44,685 nucleotides of DNA. It comes from Oscillospiraceae bacterium. GTDB taxonomy: Bacteria > Bacillota > Clostridia > UBA1381. Numbering within the stretch: the stretch's first letter is position 1; each line of letters begins with the position of its first letter. Under the pieces are notes generated by a model, which ran no database searches, was not told the DNA's origin, and saw only the letters and a program-made list of their open reading frames with translations. Location: NCBI GenBank assembly GCA_022509005.1, contig JAFLUC010000011.1, forward strand, positions 1 to 44,685, given 5' to 3'. Shown here in pieces: positions 1-7,266 of the stretch. The translations under genes and the position numbers were made by a program.

Positions 1-320
1 TAGGGACCTCTTACGGTGATCTCGTCACCCTCCTCCAGGTCATGGAGATAGCTTGTGAGATCGCCGCACTTCTTTATACTGAATTCCTGATATTCCTTGT
101 TAGTCGGTGATGAGGTTATGGAGAACATACCCTCGCTTATGCCCGGCGCGCACAGCATTGCGCACTGACCCGGCATATGCTCAAAGAGCTTGCCGCCCTC
201 GGGCGCGTTTACCTGAAACGTCTTTACGTCCGGTGTTTCCTGAGTTATCTTTGTTATAACGCCCACCTTCGGAATAAGCGTGTCAAGCGCATAATTCTTA
301 TTACATGTACACTCGCTCAT
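1..320 (-). CDS. flxA: FlxA-like FAD/NAD(P)H-binding oxidoreductase subunit (partial, C-terminus outside window)
   Basis: N-terminal 106 residues of a ferredoxin-NADP reductase-type flavoprotein, cut by the window edge. The start ATG at 320 follows the flxB stop by two bases. The visible part is the FAD-binding beta-barrel: it contains the PGQ motif (HMPGQCAML) and, further on, FSITSSPT, the flavin-contacting motif of this family. It resembles AsrB/hydrogenase-gamma subunits, which oxidise NAD(P)H and pass electrons to Fe-S partners. In the Flx-Hdr complex described in Desulfovibrio, the equivalent subunit is the NADH entry point. It is the last visible gene of the operon starting at 6877. 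The NAD-binding half and the usual C-terminal cysteine cluster lie outside the window, so NADH versus NADPH preference cannot be judged. The symbol is by analogy. Confidence 0.85.
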   Translation of the reverse strand, partial: MSECTCNKNYALDTLIPKVGVITKITQETPDVKTFQVNAPEGGKLFEHMPGQCAMLCAPGISEGMFSITSSPTNKEYQEFSIKKCGDLTSYLHDLEEGDEITVRGP

Positions 321-322
321 AA

Positions 323-1354
323 TTATACACCTGCCTCCTTTCCGAACGCCTTTATTACCTTTACTATATTCAAGTTTGACGGACACTTATCAACGCATCT
401 GCCGCAGCCGACGCATGAATACATACCGTCGTTATTTGTCGGATAATATACAAGCTTATGCATGAAGCGCTGTCTGAAACGCTGCATCTGACTTGTACGG
501 TTATTTCCGTGAGCCATGAGAGTGAAGTCGGAATACATACATGAATCCCAGCAGCGGTAACGCTGAACGCCGTGACCGGTATCATAATCCTTTATGTCAT
601 AGCACTGACAGGTCGGGCATACGAACGTACATGTTCCGCATGCGAGACAGGGATTATATAAATCCTCCCATATCGGAGAATTAAAGCGTTCAAGCTTATC
701 GTCTCTGCCCCAGCCTTCAAGAGAAAGGCTCATGTTCGGAATTTTTTCTACTATATTTTTTATATTCGACTTGGTTTCTTCAACTGCCGCATCGTCCGCG
801 TCCTTCAAAAGGCTCTTAACGCTTTCCGTAAGCGCTTCGCCCTTTTCCGTTACCGGCTTCCAGAACAGCTCGTTATTTACAAGCCATGTAACAACATCCG
901 CGCCTGATGGCTCCGAGCAGTCAATGCCGAACACCTTGCAGAAGCAGCTGAGCTCCGGCTCATTACAAGCCATAGCCACGATTATGCCGTGGTCTCTGCG
1001 TGCCGCATAGAATGTGTCTATCGGGTCTGCCAAGAATACCTTGTCAAGTACCTCAACACCGCGCACGTCACAAGCCTTCATGCCGAACACAACAAAGCTT
1101 TCTGATGCAAGCTCCTCCGGTGTTATCTTAATCTTCTTGCCGTCTCTTTCGCAGGTGTAGATATTTTCACACTGCGGGAAGAACGCGTCCTTTGGTGATT
1201 TAACTGTCTTTAATGTTTCAAGGTCAACGTCTGCAGTTTCTGTCCATGCCGCAAAATTAGTCTGTCCCGCAGTTTTCACGGGTATGTATAAACTATTTAC
1301 CGCAGCGATTGCCTTGTATAATTCGGGGAGGTTTTCTTTTGATATCTTATACAT
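323..1354 (-). CDS. flxB: FlxB-like 4Fe-4S dicluster subunit (AsrA / hydrogenase beta family)
   Basis: 343 residues, starting at the ATG at 1354 with AAGGAGG seven bases upstream. An in-frame ATG at 1396 is rejected because it overlaps flxC and has no ribosome site. The N-terminal half carries the AsrA-type KSPKDAFFPQ motif and MKACDVRG. The C-terminal third has two ferredoxin-like clusters, CLACGTCTFVCP and CVGCGRCVDKCP. Proteins of this family pair with an AsrB/FlxA flavoprotein and relay electrons between it and the rest of the complex. Only two bases separate it from flxA, and 13 bases separate it from flxC, consistent with one mRNA and a soluble cytoplasmic complex. No signal peptide or membrane segment is seen. 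An isolated anaerobic sulfite reductase subunit A is the alternative reading, but no asrC sulfite-binding subunit is adjacent and the hdr genes argue for Flx. Confidence 0.82.
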   Translation of the reverse strand: MYKISKENLPELYKAIAAVNSLYIPVKTAGQTNFAAWTETADVDLETLKTVKSPKDAFFPQCENIYTCERDGKKIKITPEELASESFVVFGMKACDVRGVEVLDKVFLADPIDTFYAARRDHGIIVAMACNEPELSCFCKVFGIDCSEPSGADVVTWLVNNELFWKPVTEKGEALTESVKSLLKDADDAAVEETKSNIKNIVEKIPNMSLSLEGWGRDDKLERFNSPIWEDLYNPCLACGTCTFVCPTCQCYDIKDYDTGHGVQRYRCWDSCMYSDFTLMAHGNNRTSQMQRFRQRFMHKLVYYPTNNDGMYSCVGCGRCVDKCPSNLNIVKVIKAFGKEAGV

Positions 1355-1367
1355 AACATCTGCCTCC

Positions 1368-2330
1368 TTATATTGTACCCGGCTCAGCATCATCAAATGT
1401 GAAGCTTGTGAGCGGGGTTCTTCCCTCGGCTTCTGTTCCCGCCTGGAAATCGCCGTAGAGATTGTTTATATCCTTAATAAACTTACGGTTAAAGAGGTGA
1501 AGCGGAATGCCCTGCGGACAAACGCGGCTGCACTCGCCGCAGTCTGTGCATCGTCCGGCAACGTGGAACGCGCGGATGATGTGGAACATCTTCTCCTCGA
1601 AGCTGTCCGCGTTCGCCTTCTGCGCGCTGTCGAACTTTGTGCTGTCAAACACGCACTTGCGGCATGAGCATGCCGGACATACGTTACGGCACGCGTTGCA
1701 GCGTATGCACTTTGAAAGCTCTGCCCGGAAATATTCAAACTTTTCCTCCGGACTCATTGCCTCGATTTTCTCTACCTCTGCAAAACGATCGCCGTCTGCC
1801 GTATCCTTTGAGTCGCCTATGATCTCATCGTATACAACGTGCTCCTTGCCCTTGCATACATGGCAGCGTTCGAGCATCGCGTCCTTATAGTCGCATGACT
1901 TTTTACCGTAAAGCGTCTCTATTTCAAGAGTATCACACGGGTCAGAAAGCTCAGCGCCCTTAACGTCAAGAATATTTTTAATACCAATCGCGTTGAGGCT
2001 GCTTTCGCTTATCTTGCCCTTGCAGCCCACGCCTATAATGTAGACTGACTCACGATTAACTCTGTTTTCCTTTAAAAGCTGATTGAAGCTGTATGTATCG
2101 CACGGCTTTAAGAATATAAGCGTTTTGCCTTCAAGCTTTGAACCCTCTATCATATATTTTGAGAGGTTCACGCCGCAGAAGCCGTTATATACGAAATCCG
2201 CAAGGCTCGCCTCATCATTGAAATATGCCGGTTCGGGATTTGTCGGCAGGTCGCCCTTTCTCCAGCCGAGAACGCGATTAACTGTGCCATTAGCTAAAAG
2301 CTCTTTTGCGCGGTTTATCAGTTCCTGCAT
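1368..2330 (-). CDS. flxC: FlxC-like Fe-S / F420-dehydrogenase-beta-like subunit
   Basis: 320 residues with two 4Fe-4S motifs in the second half: CIRCNACRNVCPACSC and CTDCGECSRVCP. The N-terminal half resembles the FrhB/FdhB family: KPCDTYSF followed by GVGCKGKI is a typical flavin/Fe-S-contacting stretch. A further CHVCKG cysteine pair lies before the clusters. It is probably an electron-relay subunit between the NADH-oxidising FlxA/FlxB part and FlxD/HdrA. The start ATG at 2330 lies inside the end of flxD (13-base overlap), with GGGGG as a possible ribosome site, so translation is probably coupled. FlxC is assigned from gene order and family. The exact correspondence of FlxB and FlxC labels to the Desulfovibrio proteins is inferred, not checked. 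Confidence 0.78.
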   Translation of the reverse strand: MQELINRAKELLANGTVNRVLGWRKGDLPTNPEPAYFNDEASLADFVYNGFCGVNLSKYMIEGSKLEGKTLIFLKPCDTYSFNQLLKENRVNRESVYIIGVGCKGKISESSLNAIGIKNILDVKGAELSDPCDTLEIETLYGKKSCDYKDAMLERCHVCKGKEHVVYDEIIGDSKDTADGDRFAEVEKIEAMSPEEKFEYFRAELSKCIRCNACRNVCPACSCRKCVFDSTKFDSAQKANADSFEEKMFHIIRAFHVAGRCTDCGECSRVCPQGIPLHLFNRKFIKDINNLYGDFQAGTEAEGRTPLTSFTFDDAEPGTI

Positions 2331-2755
2331 CTTAAATCCCCCAATCTTACGTTTTTACCGAGTGACTTTATTTTGTCCACGAATTCGTTCATAGTTGTTG
2401 AGAACTTAACGCCCTCCGCAGCCGAAACCCACTCAACTCTTGCTCTGCCGCGCTCAACGCCGATATAGTCAAGCATTGAGAACAGGAGCGTCATTCTTCT
2501 TCTCGCATAGTAATTGCCTGTGCTGTAGTGACAGTCACCCGGATGGCAGCCGCACATGATAACGCCGTCCGCGCCCTTTTCAAACGCTCTTAAAATGAAC
2601 ATCGGGTTTACACGGCATGAGCACGGAACCTTTATAATCTTGACATCAGCCGGATATGTAAGACGGCTGCTGCCGGCTAAATCCGCGCCCGCATAGCTGC
2701 ACCAGTTACAGCAGAAGGCTACAATTTTAGGTCTGAATTCTTCGTTCATCGACAT
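2318..2755 (-). CDS. flxD: FlxD / MvhD-type iron-sulfur electron-transfer subunit
   Basis: 145 residues, the full length of an MvhD family protein. It has the diagnostic motif PKIVAFCCNWCSYAGAD near residue 9, then PCSCRV, and CGCHPGDCHY around residues 68-77; these cysteines hold a 2Fe-2S cluster. In methanogens MvhD joins the hydrogenase to HdrA. Here it would join the FlxABC NADH module to HdrA. The start ATG at 2755 has GGAGG nine bases upstream, inside the end of hdrA, and the genes overlap by 10 bases. No hydrogenase subunits (MvhA/MvhG) are nearby, which supports an NADH-driven rather than H2-driven complex. Confidence 0.9.
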   Translation of the reverse strand: MSMNEEFRPKIVAFCCNWCSYAGADLAGSSRLTYPADVKIIKVPCSCRVNPMFILRAFEKGADGVIMCGCHPGDCHYSTGNYYARRRMTLLFSMLDYIGVERGRARVEWVSAAEGVKFSTTMNEFVDKIKSLGKNVRLGDLRCRN

Positions 2756-4734
2756 ATCGCATCCACCTCCGCTATGATCTGTCTGTTAGAGAAGCCCTGG
2801 AGATCCATTGCGCCTGACGGGCAAGTAACGGTACAAGCGCCGCAGCCCTGGCAAAGCGCCTTGTTTACAACCGCAACATAGCGTTCCTCGCGCACTCCCG
2901 GTCCCATAACCATCTTTGTTTCGTATGTAATCGCGCCGTAAGGACAAACGTTCGCACACTGTGAACAGCCGTTGCACATGAGTTCATCCGGCTTTGCTGT
3001 ACACGGATTGGTCAGAAGCTTATCCTTGGCGAGAAGGCCTATAGCCTTAACCGCCGCAGCGCCTGCCTGCGCAACTGTTTCCGGTATATCCTTCGGGCCC
3101 TGGCATACGCCTGAAAGGAATACGCCTGCTGTTGGTGACTCAACCGGGCGAAGCTTCGGGTGCGCCTCGGTTAAGAAGTTATTTGTATCAATACTTGCTG
3201 TGAGCATTGTAGCAATCTGTCTTACAGACTCTGACGGCTCGATTGCCGCCGCTAAAACTACCATATCCGCGCTTAACCTCAGCTGCTTGTTATCAAGCAA
3301 ATCTGAACCGTAAACAGTGAGACTGCCGTCCGGCTCCGGGCAGACCTTGCCGACCTGACCCTTTATGTAGTTAACGCCGTATTCCTCAACTGCGCGGCGG
3401 TAGAACTCGTCAAAGTTCTTGCCCGGCGTTCTCACGTCTATATAGAATACCGAAACTTTCACGTCCGGATATTTATCTCTTATAAGCATAGCATGCTTTG
3501 CTGTGTACATGCAGCATATCTTTGAGCAGTAGCTCTTGCCGCGGTTATCCGAACAGCGGCTGCCCACGCACTGAACAAACACGATGTGCTTCGGCGCCTT
3601 GCCGTCAGAGAGTCTTTCAAGATGACCCTTTGTAGGACCTGCGGCATTCATTATTCTTTCAAGCTCGAGTGATGTTATAACATCCTTGCTCTGCGAATAC
3701 GCGTACTCGTCATACTTATCAAGCTTTATAACGTCAAAGCCTGTCGCTACAACTATCGCGCCGTACTTCTCGCTTATAATCTCATCCTGCTGCTCGTAGT
3801 CTATCGCGCCTGCCGCGCATACCTTTGAGCAGACACCGCACTTGCCTGTCTTGAACTTTATACAAGCGTCTCTATCGATTACCGGTACGTTCGGAATTGC
3901 CTGCGCGAACGGCGTATAGATTGCCGGTCTTGTATCAAGCCCGCGGTTGAACTCGCTCGGAGTTTTCTTTGACGGACACTTGGAGCTGCACACGCCGCAG
4001 CCTGTGCACTTATCCATATCAACGCTTCTCGCCTTCTTGCGGATATCGACTGTGAAGTCGCCAACGAAGCCCGTTACCTTTTCAACCTCACTGTATGTGT
4101 AGATTTTAATCTTGTCATGCGCCGCAGCCTCAACCATTTTCGGCGTGAGGATACAAGCCGAACAGTCAAGCGTCGGGAACGTCTTGTCAAGCTGTGACAT
4201 TCTTCCGCCGATTGACGGAGTTTTTTCAACTATATCAACCTCATATCCGGCGTCCGCAATATCAAGCGCGGTCTGTATTCCGGCAATGCCGCCGCCTATT
4301 ACGAGCGCGCGCTTTGTTACGCGGCTCTCGCCCGGCTTTAACGGCGCGTTGAGGTTCACCTTGGCAACAGCGGCTCTCATAAGAATAACAGCCTTCTTTG
4401 TTGCCTCTTCAATATCCTTATGTATCCATGAGCAGTGCTCGCGTATATTTGCAATCTCAACCATATACGGGTTGATTCCCGCGCGCTCTGCGCAGTTTCT
4501 GAATGTCGTTTCATGCATTCTCGGCGAGCATGAGCAGACTACTATACCGCTGAGGTTCTTCTCTGCGATCGCCGCCGCAATCTTTGCCTGTCCTGCCTCG
4601 GAGCACATATACTGATAATCCTCTGCATGAACAACGCCCGGCTCCATAAGAGCCATTTCTGCTACCTTTTTAACGTCTACAGTCGCTGCGATATTACTTC
4701 CGCAGTGGCAGACAAAAACACCTATTCTTTGCAA
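2746..4734 (-). CDS. hdrA: HdrA-type flavin/Fe-S electron-bifurcating subunit
   Basis: 662 residues. The start is taken as the TTG at 4734, since AGGAGG lies eight bases upstream; a GTG at 4743 overlaps that ribosome site and is rejected. Features in order: the N-terminal VFVCHCGSNI motif and a cysteine-rich HdrA N-domain (CSCSPRMHETTFRNC); an FAD-binding Rossmann motif (VIGGGIAGIQTALD) near residue 145; a CTGCGVCSSKCP cluster followed by a second cysteine group (CGVCSKVCAAGAI); the thioredoxin-reductase-like core with CVGSRC; and a C-terminal two-cluster ferredoxin domain (CNGCSQCANVCP and CQGCGACTVTCP). HdrA is the subunit whose FAD splits electron pairs between a high- and a low-potential acceptor, normally ferredoxin. 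It sits between hdrC (no gap) and flxD (10-base overlap). Length and motif order are normal for the family. Confidence 0.93.
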   Translation of the reverse strand: MQRIGVFVCHCGSNIAATVDVKKVAEMALMEPGVVHAEDYQYMCSEAGQAKIAAAIAEKNLSGIVVCSCSPRMHETTFRNCAERAGINPYMVEIANIREHCSWIHKDIEEATKKAVILMRAAVAKVNLNAPLKPGESRVTKRALVIGGGIAGIQTALDIADAGYEVDIVEKTPSIGGRMSQLDKTFPTLDCSACILTPKMVEAAAHDKIKIYTYSEVEKVTGFVGDFTVDIRKKARSVDMDKCTGCGVCSSKCPSKKTPSEFNRGLDTRPAIYTPFAQAIPNVPVIDRDACIKFKTGKCGVCSKVCAAGAIDYEQQDEIISEKYGAIVVATGFDVIKLDKYDEYAYSQSKDVITSLELERIMNAAGPTKGHLERLSDGKAPKHIVFVQCVGSRCSDNRGKSYCSKICCMYTAKHAMLIRDKYPDVKVSVFYIDVRTPGKNFDEFYRRAVEEYGVNYIKGQVGKVCPEPDGSLTVYGSDLLDNKQLRLSADMVVLAAAIEPSESVRQIATMLTASIDTNNFLTEAHPKLRPVESPTAGVFLSGVCQGPKDIPETVAQAGAAAVKAIGLLAKDKLLTNPCTAKPDELMCNGCSQCANVCPYGAITYETKMVMGPGVREERYVAVVNKALCQGCGACTVTCPSGAMDLQGFSNRQIIAEVDAICR

Positions 4735-4739
4735 GGATA

Positions 4740-5129
4740 TCACCTCCTGTATCTTCTGAACGCGCTTACCAAAAGCTGCTGCGGAGTATCCTCGTCAAAC
4801 AGCTCCGGTATCTCATCGGGCGTTAAATAATCTCCGCCCTTTTCTCTTTCCACAATCTGTCTTGCCGCGTCAATGAGCTTGCCCGGCTTAACGTCTCGCG
4901 GACACCGCTCAACGCATGCGAAGCATGAGAGACAGTGCCAGAGTGATTTTGATTTTGTAAGCGCTTCTATATCATTATTAAGTACATATGATACGAACTG
5001 ATGCGGCTTTATATCCATTTCATCGAAGCTCGGGCATGTTGCCGAGCATTTTCCGCACTTCATGCACTTGTACGGATTAACGCCGCTTATCTCGCGGATC
5101 TGCTCCGCCAATAAATCTGATTTATTCAT
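4740..5129 (-). CDS. hdrC: HdrC-type ferredoxin subunit
   Basis: 129 residues with two 4Fe-4S binding motifs, C22-x2-C25-x2-C28-x3-C32 (CMKCGKCSATCP) and C66-x2-C69-x2-C72-x3-C76 (CLSCFACVERCP), the standard HdrC layout. HdrC carries electrons from HdrA to the catalytic HdrB. The start ATG at 5129 overlaps the end of hdrB by eight bases, with AAAGGAGG upstream. Its final codons (AGG AGG TGA) double as the ribosome binding site for hdrA, so the hdrB-hdrC-hdrA stretch is translationally linked. Soluble, no membrane segment, so it matches the cytoplasmic HdrABC type rather than the membrane HdrDE type. Confidence 0.92.
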   Translation of the reverse strand: MNKSDLLAEQIREISGVNPYKCMKCGKCSATCPSFDEMDIKPHQFVSYVLNNDIEALTKSKSLWHCLSCFACVERCPRDVKPGKLIDAARQIVEREKGGDYLTPDEIPELFDEDTPQQLLVSAFRRYRR

Positions 5130-5913
5130 TATCAGCAGCCTCCTTTACTCCCAAAGCCTCTGCGAGCAATTCTGTAAAATAGTATACCGGAAGATCTGAT
5201 GCCTTGTTTATGTTATACAAGCAGAGCGGACACGCTGTTATGAGCATTTCCGCGCCCCAGCCCTCTGCGCTGTTTGTAATCTTTTGGCAAAGATCCTTTG
5301 ACTGCTCCTTTTCCTTTAACGATATGTATCCGCCGCAGCATTCGTTTCTGTACGGATATACAACCGGCTCCGCGCCGATCGCTTTTATGAAATCCTCGAT
5401 TATTGTCGGATTTTCAGGATCGTCAAATGCCATGAGCTTGCCAGGTCTCAGGAGCAGACAGCCGTAATACGCGCCTATCTTTTTACCTGTGAGCGGGTTT
5501 ACAACCTTTTTCTTAAGCTCGTCAAAGCCTATGCGGTCACGAAGCACCTCCAGGAAATGAAGCACATTCGTTTCACCCTCGTACGGAGTTTCGAGCTGCA
5601 TATAGTTATTTGCGCGAGTCTTTATATCCTCAACATTTTTCATGTCGTCATTTACGCGCTTTAAAACGTGGTGACAGGCGGAGCAGAGCGTTACAAGCTC
5701 CTGACCCTTATCTCTTGCGGCAACAAGGTTGCGGACTGACGCGAGCTTTGTCGCGATCTCGTCACTGCCGAGCGGATAAACACCGCCGCAGCACTGCCAC
5801 TCCTCTATTTCCTCTAATTCGATACCGAGTGCCGCAGCCGATGCCTGCGCGTATTTATCAAGCGCGGTCGCCTTTGATTTGAGCGTGCAGCCCGGATAGT
5901 AGCTGTATTTCAT
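5122..5913 (-). CDS. hdrB: HdrB-type subunit with two CCG (non-cubane Fe-S) domains
   Basis: 263 residues from the ATG at 5913 (GGGTGG upstream); the in-frame GTG at 5925 is less likely. Both cysteine-rich CCG domains are complete: C9, C41-C42, C77, C80 and C152, C192-C193, C228, C231. In HdrB these hold the non-cubane 4Fe-4S clusters where the disulfide is reduced. All ten cysteines are present, so the active site looks functional. In methanogens the substrate is CoM-S-S-CoB. In Desulfovibrio Flx-Hdr, DsrC-type disulfides have been proposed. No DsrC is in this window, so the real acceptor is unknown. The gene begins 16 bases after the dehydrogenase stop, consistent with one operon. Confidence 0.92.
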   Translation of the reverse strand: MKYSYYPGCTLKSKATALDKYAQASAAALGIELEEIEEWQCCGGVYPLGSDEIATKLASVRNLVAARDKGQELVTLCSACHHVLKRVNDDMKNVEDIKTRANNYMQLETPYEGETNVLHFLEVLRDRIGFDELKKKVVNPLTGKKIGAYYGCLLLRPGKLMAFDDPENPTIIEDFIKAIGAEPVVYPYRNECCGGYISLKEKEQSKDLCQKITNSAEGWGAEMLITACPLCLYNINKASDLPVYYFTELLAEALGVKEAADNE

Positions 5914-5929
5914 ATTTATTACCACCCTA

Positions 5930-6877
5930 TTATATGTCTATCTGTTTGATTACGTCTTTCAAAACGTTTGCACTTCTTTGGAGCTTATAAATTTCCTCGT
6001 CTGTAAGCTTCACCGGCACCTTGCCCTGAACGCCGTTAGGACCGATGATCGTAGGCACGCTCACGCATACGTCGTTTATGCCGTATTCGCCGTGCATCAT
6101 TGATGATATAGTTGAAAATGAATTATACGCCGAAAGGAGAATTGAGCAAAGGCGGCAAACGGCAACCGATACGGCATAGAACGTAGCGCCCTTATTCTCG
6201 ATAATCCTTCCGCCTGATTCATGTATGTACGCAGTCATCTTTTCGCGGTCAAGCGGCGGGATATTCTTTCCGTGCGACTTCATAACATCGGAGAACTCCT
6301 CAAGTGTGCAGCCGGATATCTTTGCTATCGACCACGGAACGAATGAGGAATCACCATGCTCGCCGAAAACATACGCATGTATGTTTCTCATGGCTATATG
6401 GTAATGCTCGGACAGACCATAGCGCAGACGAGCCGTGTCAAGCATCGTTCCCGATCCCATTATCTGATTTTCCGGCAGACCTGAAATCTTTGTAAACACG
6501 TATGTCATGATGTCAACCGGGTTGCTTACGATAATATAAAGCGCGTTAGGCGCCGCCTTTACGATATCGGGAGTTATGCTCTTTAAAACGTCTACATTCG
6601 TCTGAGTAAGTTCTATTCGTGTCTGCCCCGGCTTTCTCGCGATTCCCGATGTGATGATAACTATATCCGAATTCTTAGCGTCCTCATAGGTTCCCGCCTT
6701 GATTGATATAGGATCACGGAATGACGCGCCCTGAACGATGTCCATAACCTCGCCGACAACCTTCTGTTCGTTTATATCGATCATTACAATTTCCGACGCT
6801 ATCTCCTGATTTGATAACGTATACGCAATTGTTGATCCGACGCTGCCCGCGCCGATAATTGTAATCTTGCTTGCCAT
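5930..6877 (-). CDS. LDH-type malate dehydrogenase (or L-lactate dehydrogenase)
   Basis: 315 residues of the NAD-dependent lactate/malate dehydrogenase family. The Rossmann motif is IIGAGSVGS (residues 7-15), with Asp34 favouring NAD over NADP. The active-site loop is ARKPGQTR at residues 80-87 and the catalytic-His region reads GEHGDSSFVPW. In lactate dehydrogenases the second residue of that loop is Gln (Gln102 in LDH numbering); malate dehydrogenases have Arg. Arg81 here therefore points to oxaloacetate/malate, as in the LDH-like malate dehydrogenase of Clostridium thermocellum, although overall similarity would give an LDH label. The start ATG at 6877 has GGAGG eight bases upstream. It is the promoter-proximal gene of the hdr-flx operon, with a Rex box 17 bases upstream of the start, so it probably supplies or consumes the NADH handled by the complex. 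Confidence 0.85.
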   Translation of the reverse strand: MASKITIIGAGSVGSTIAYTLSNQEIASEIVMIDINEQKVVGEVMDIVQGASFRDPISIKAGTYEDAKNSDIVIITSGIARKPGQTRIELTQTNVDVLKSITPDIVKAAPNALYIIVSNPVDIMTYVFTKISGLPENQIMGSGTMLDTARLRYGLSEHYHIAMRNIHAYVFGEHGDSSFVPWSIAKISGCTLEEFSDVMKSHGKNIPPLDREKMTAYIHESGGRIIENKGATFYAVSVAVCRLCSILLSAYNSFSTISSMMHGEYGINDVCVSVPTIIGPNGVQGKVPVKLTDEEIYKLQRSANVLKDVIKQIDI

Positions 6878-6893
6878 ATATATTCCTCCGTTT

Positions 6894-6911
6894 TTGTGAA
6901 ATTTTTAACAA
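6894..6911. promoter_or_regulatory. Rex operator (NADH/NAD+ redox repressor site)
   Basis: TTGTGAAATTTTTAACAA, an 18-base near-palindrome matching the Bacillota Rex consensus TTGTTAA-N4-TTAACAA / TTGTGAA...TTCACAA. It lies 17 bases upstream of the dehydrogenase start codon, in the 5' untranslated region downstream of the predicted promoter, where repressor binding would block elongation. Rex leaves DNA when NADH is high, so this predicts induction of the operon under reducing conditions. Match seen directly; function inferred. Confidence 0.75.
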
Positions 6912-6987
6912 TCTAAATGCGGATTTCCCCGCCTACACTTATGTGACAAAAAATAAAGGCATAATCACGCCTCGTTTTGCCGTATAT

Positions 6988-7016
6988 ATATTAGCACATT
7001 GCCATAGCTTTAACAA
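6988..7016 (-). promoter_or_regulatory. Predicted sigma-A promoter of the dehydrogenase-hdr-flx operon
   Basis: On the minus strand, TTGTTA (7016-7011), a 17-base spacer, then TAATAT (6993-6988). It predicts a leader of about 100 bases that contains the Rex box. The -35 region itself carries a Rex half-site (TTGTTAA). No closer promoter of this quality was found. Confidence 0.55.
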
Positions 7017-7158
7017 CCCTTTTTTTCATATTACGTTTAATTTCTAGCATTGGAACAGTTTTCACAAAAAATCTGCCGAAAATTTGTACATTTTGCGCCA
7101 ATACCCAGGTGACATTGGTTAGTGCAAGCTTACTTTTACACATAATTACATTATATGT

Positions 7159-7191
7159 AAGGGGCAAAGCTGATATTCCACTTTGCCCCTT
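7159..7191 (-). terminator. Hairpin beyond the adhesin gene (possible second terminator)
   Basis: AAGGGGCAAAG at 7159-7169 pairs perfectly with CTTTGCCCCTT at 7181-7191 across an 11-base loop. No T-run follows on the minus strand, so it may be a backup terminator or a 3'-end stabiliser between convergent signals rather than the primary terminator. Confidence 0.5.
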
Positions 7192-7227
7192 ATATATATA
7201 TTATACCAAAAACTCGTGAAAAACCAC

Positions 7228-7259
7228 AAGAGGACGATTAATTTGAAAACCGTCCTCTT
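7228..7259 (-). terminator. Rho-independent terminator of the LPXTG adhesin gene
   Basis: Read on the minus strand, AAGAGGACG pairs with CGTCCTCTT across a 14-base loop and is followed by GTGGTTTTT. It starts seven bases after the adhesin stop codon. Confidence 0.65.
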
Positions 7260-7266
7260 ATTGATT

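Larger units (their letters stand above)
6878..7266. other. Intergenic control region between the adhesin and dehydrogenase genes
   Basis: About 390 bases with no convincing coding frame. It holds the minus-strand promoter and Rex box of the dehydrogenase operon and two hairpins beyond the adhesin stop (each listed separately). A weak hairpin at 6957-6972 (minus strand AGGCG/TGCCT, six-base loop) followed by CTTTATTTTTT lies between promoter and Rex box; it could be an attenuator, but the stem is only five pairs. I see nothing else assignable in 7020-7158. Confidence 0.5.

Noticed and set aside
4734..4743. GTG start for hdrA at 4743
   Set aside because: The GTG overlaps the AGGAGG ribosome site; the TTG at 4734 has correct spacing.
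5930..6877. Plain lactate dehydrogenase call
   Set aside because: Arg at the substrate-specificity position argues for malate, so a cautious LDH-type malate dehydrogenase name was used.
7049..7066. Additional Rex site (TTGGAACAGTTTTCACAA)
   Set aside because: Only one half-site matches the consensus.
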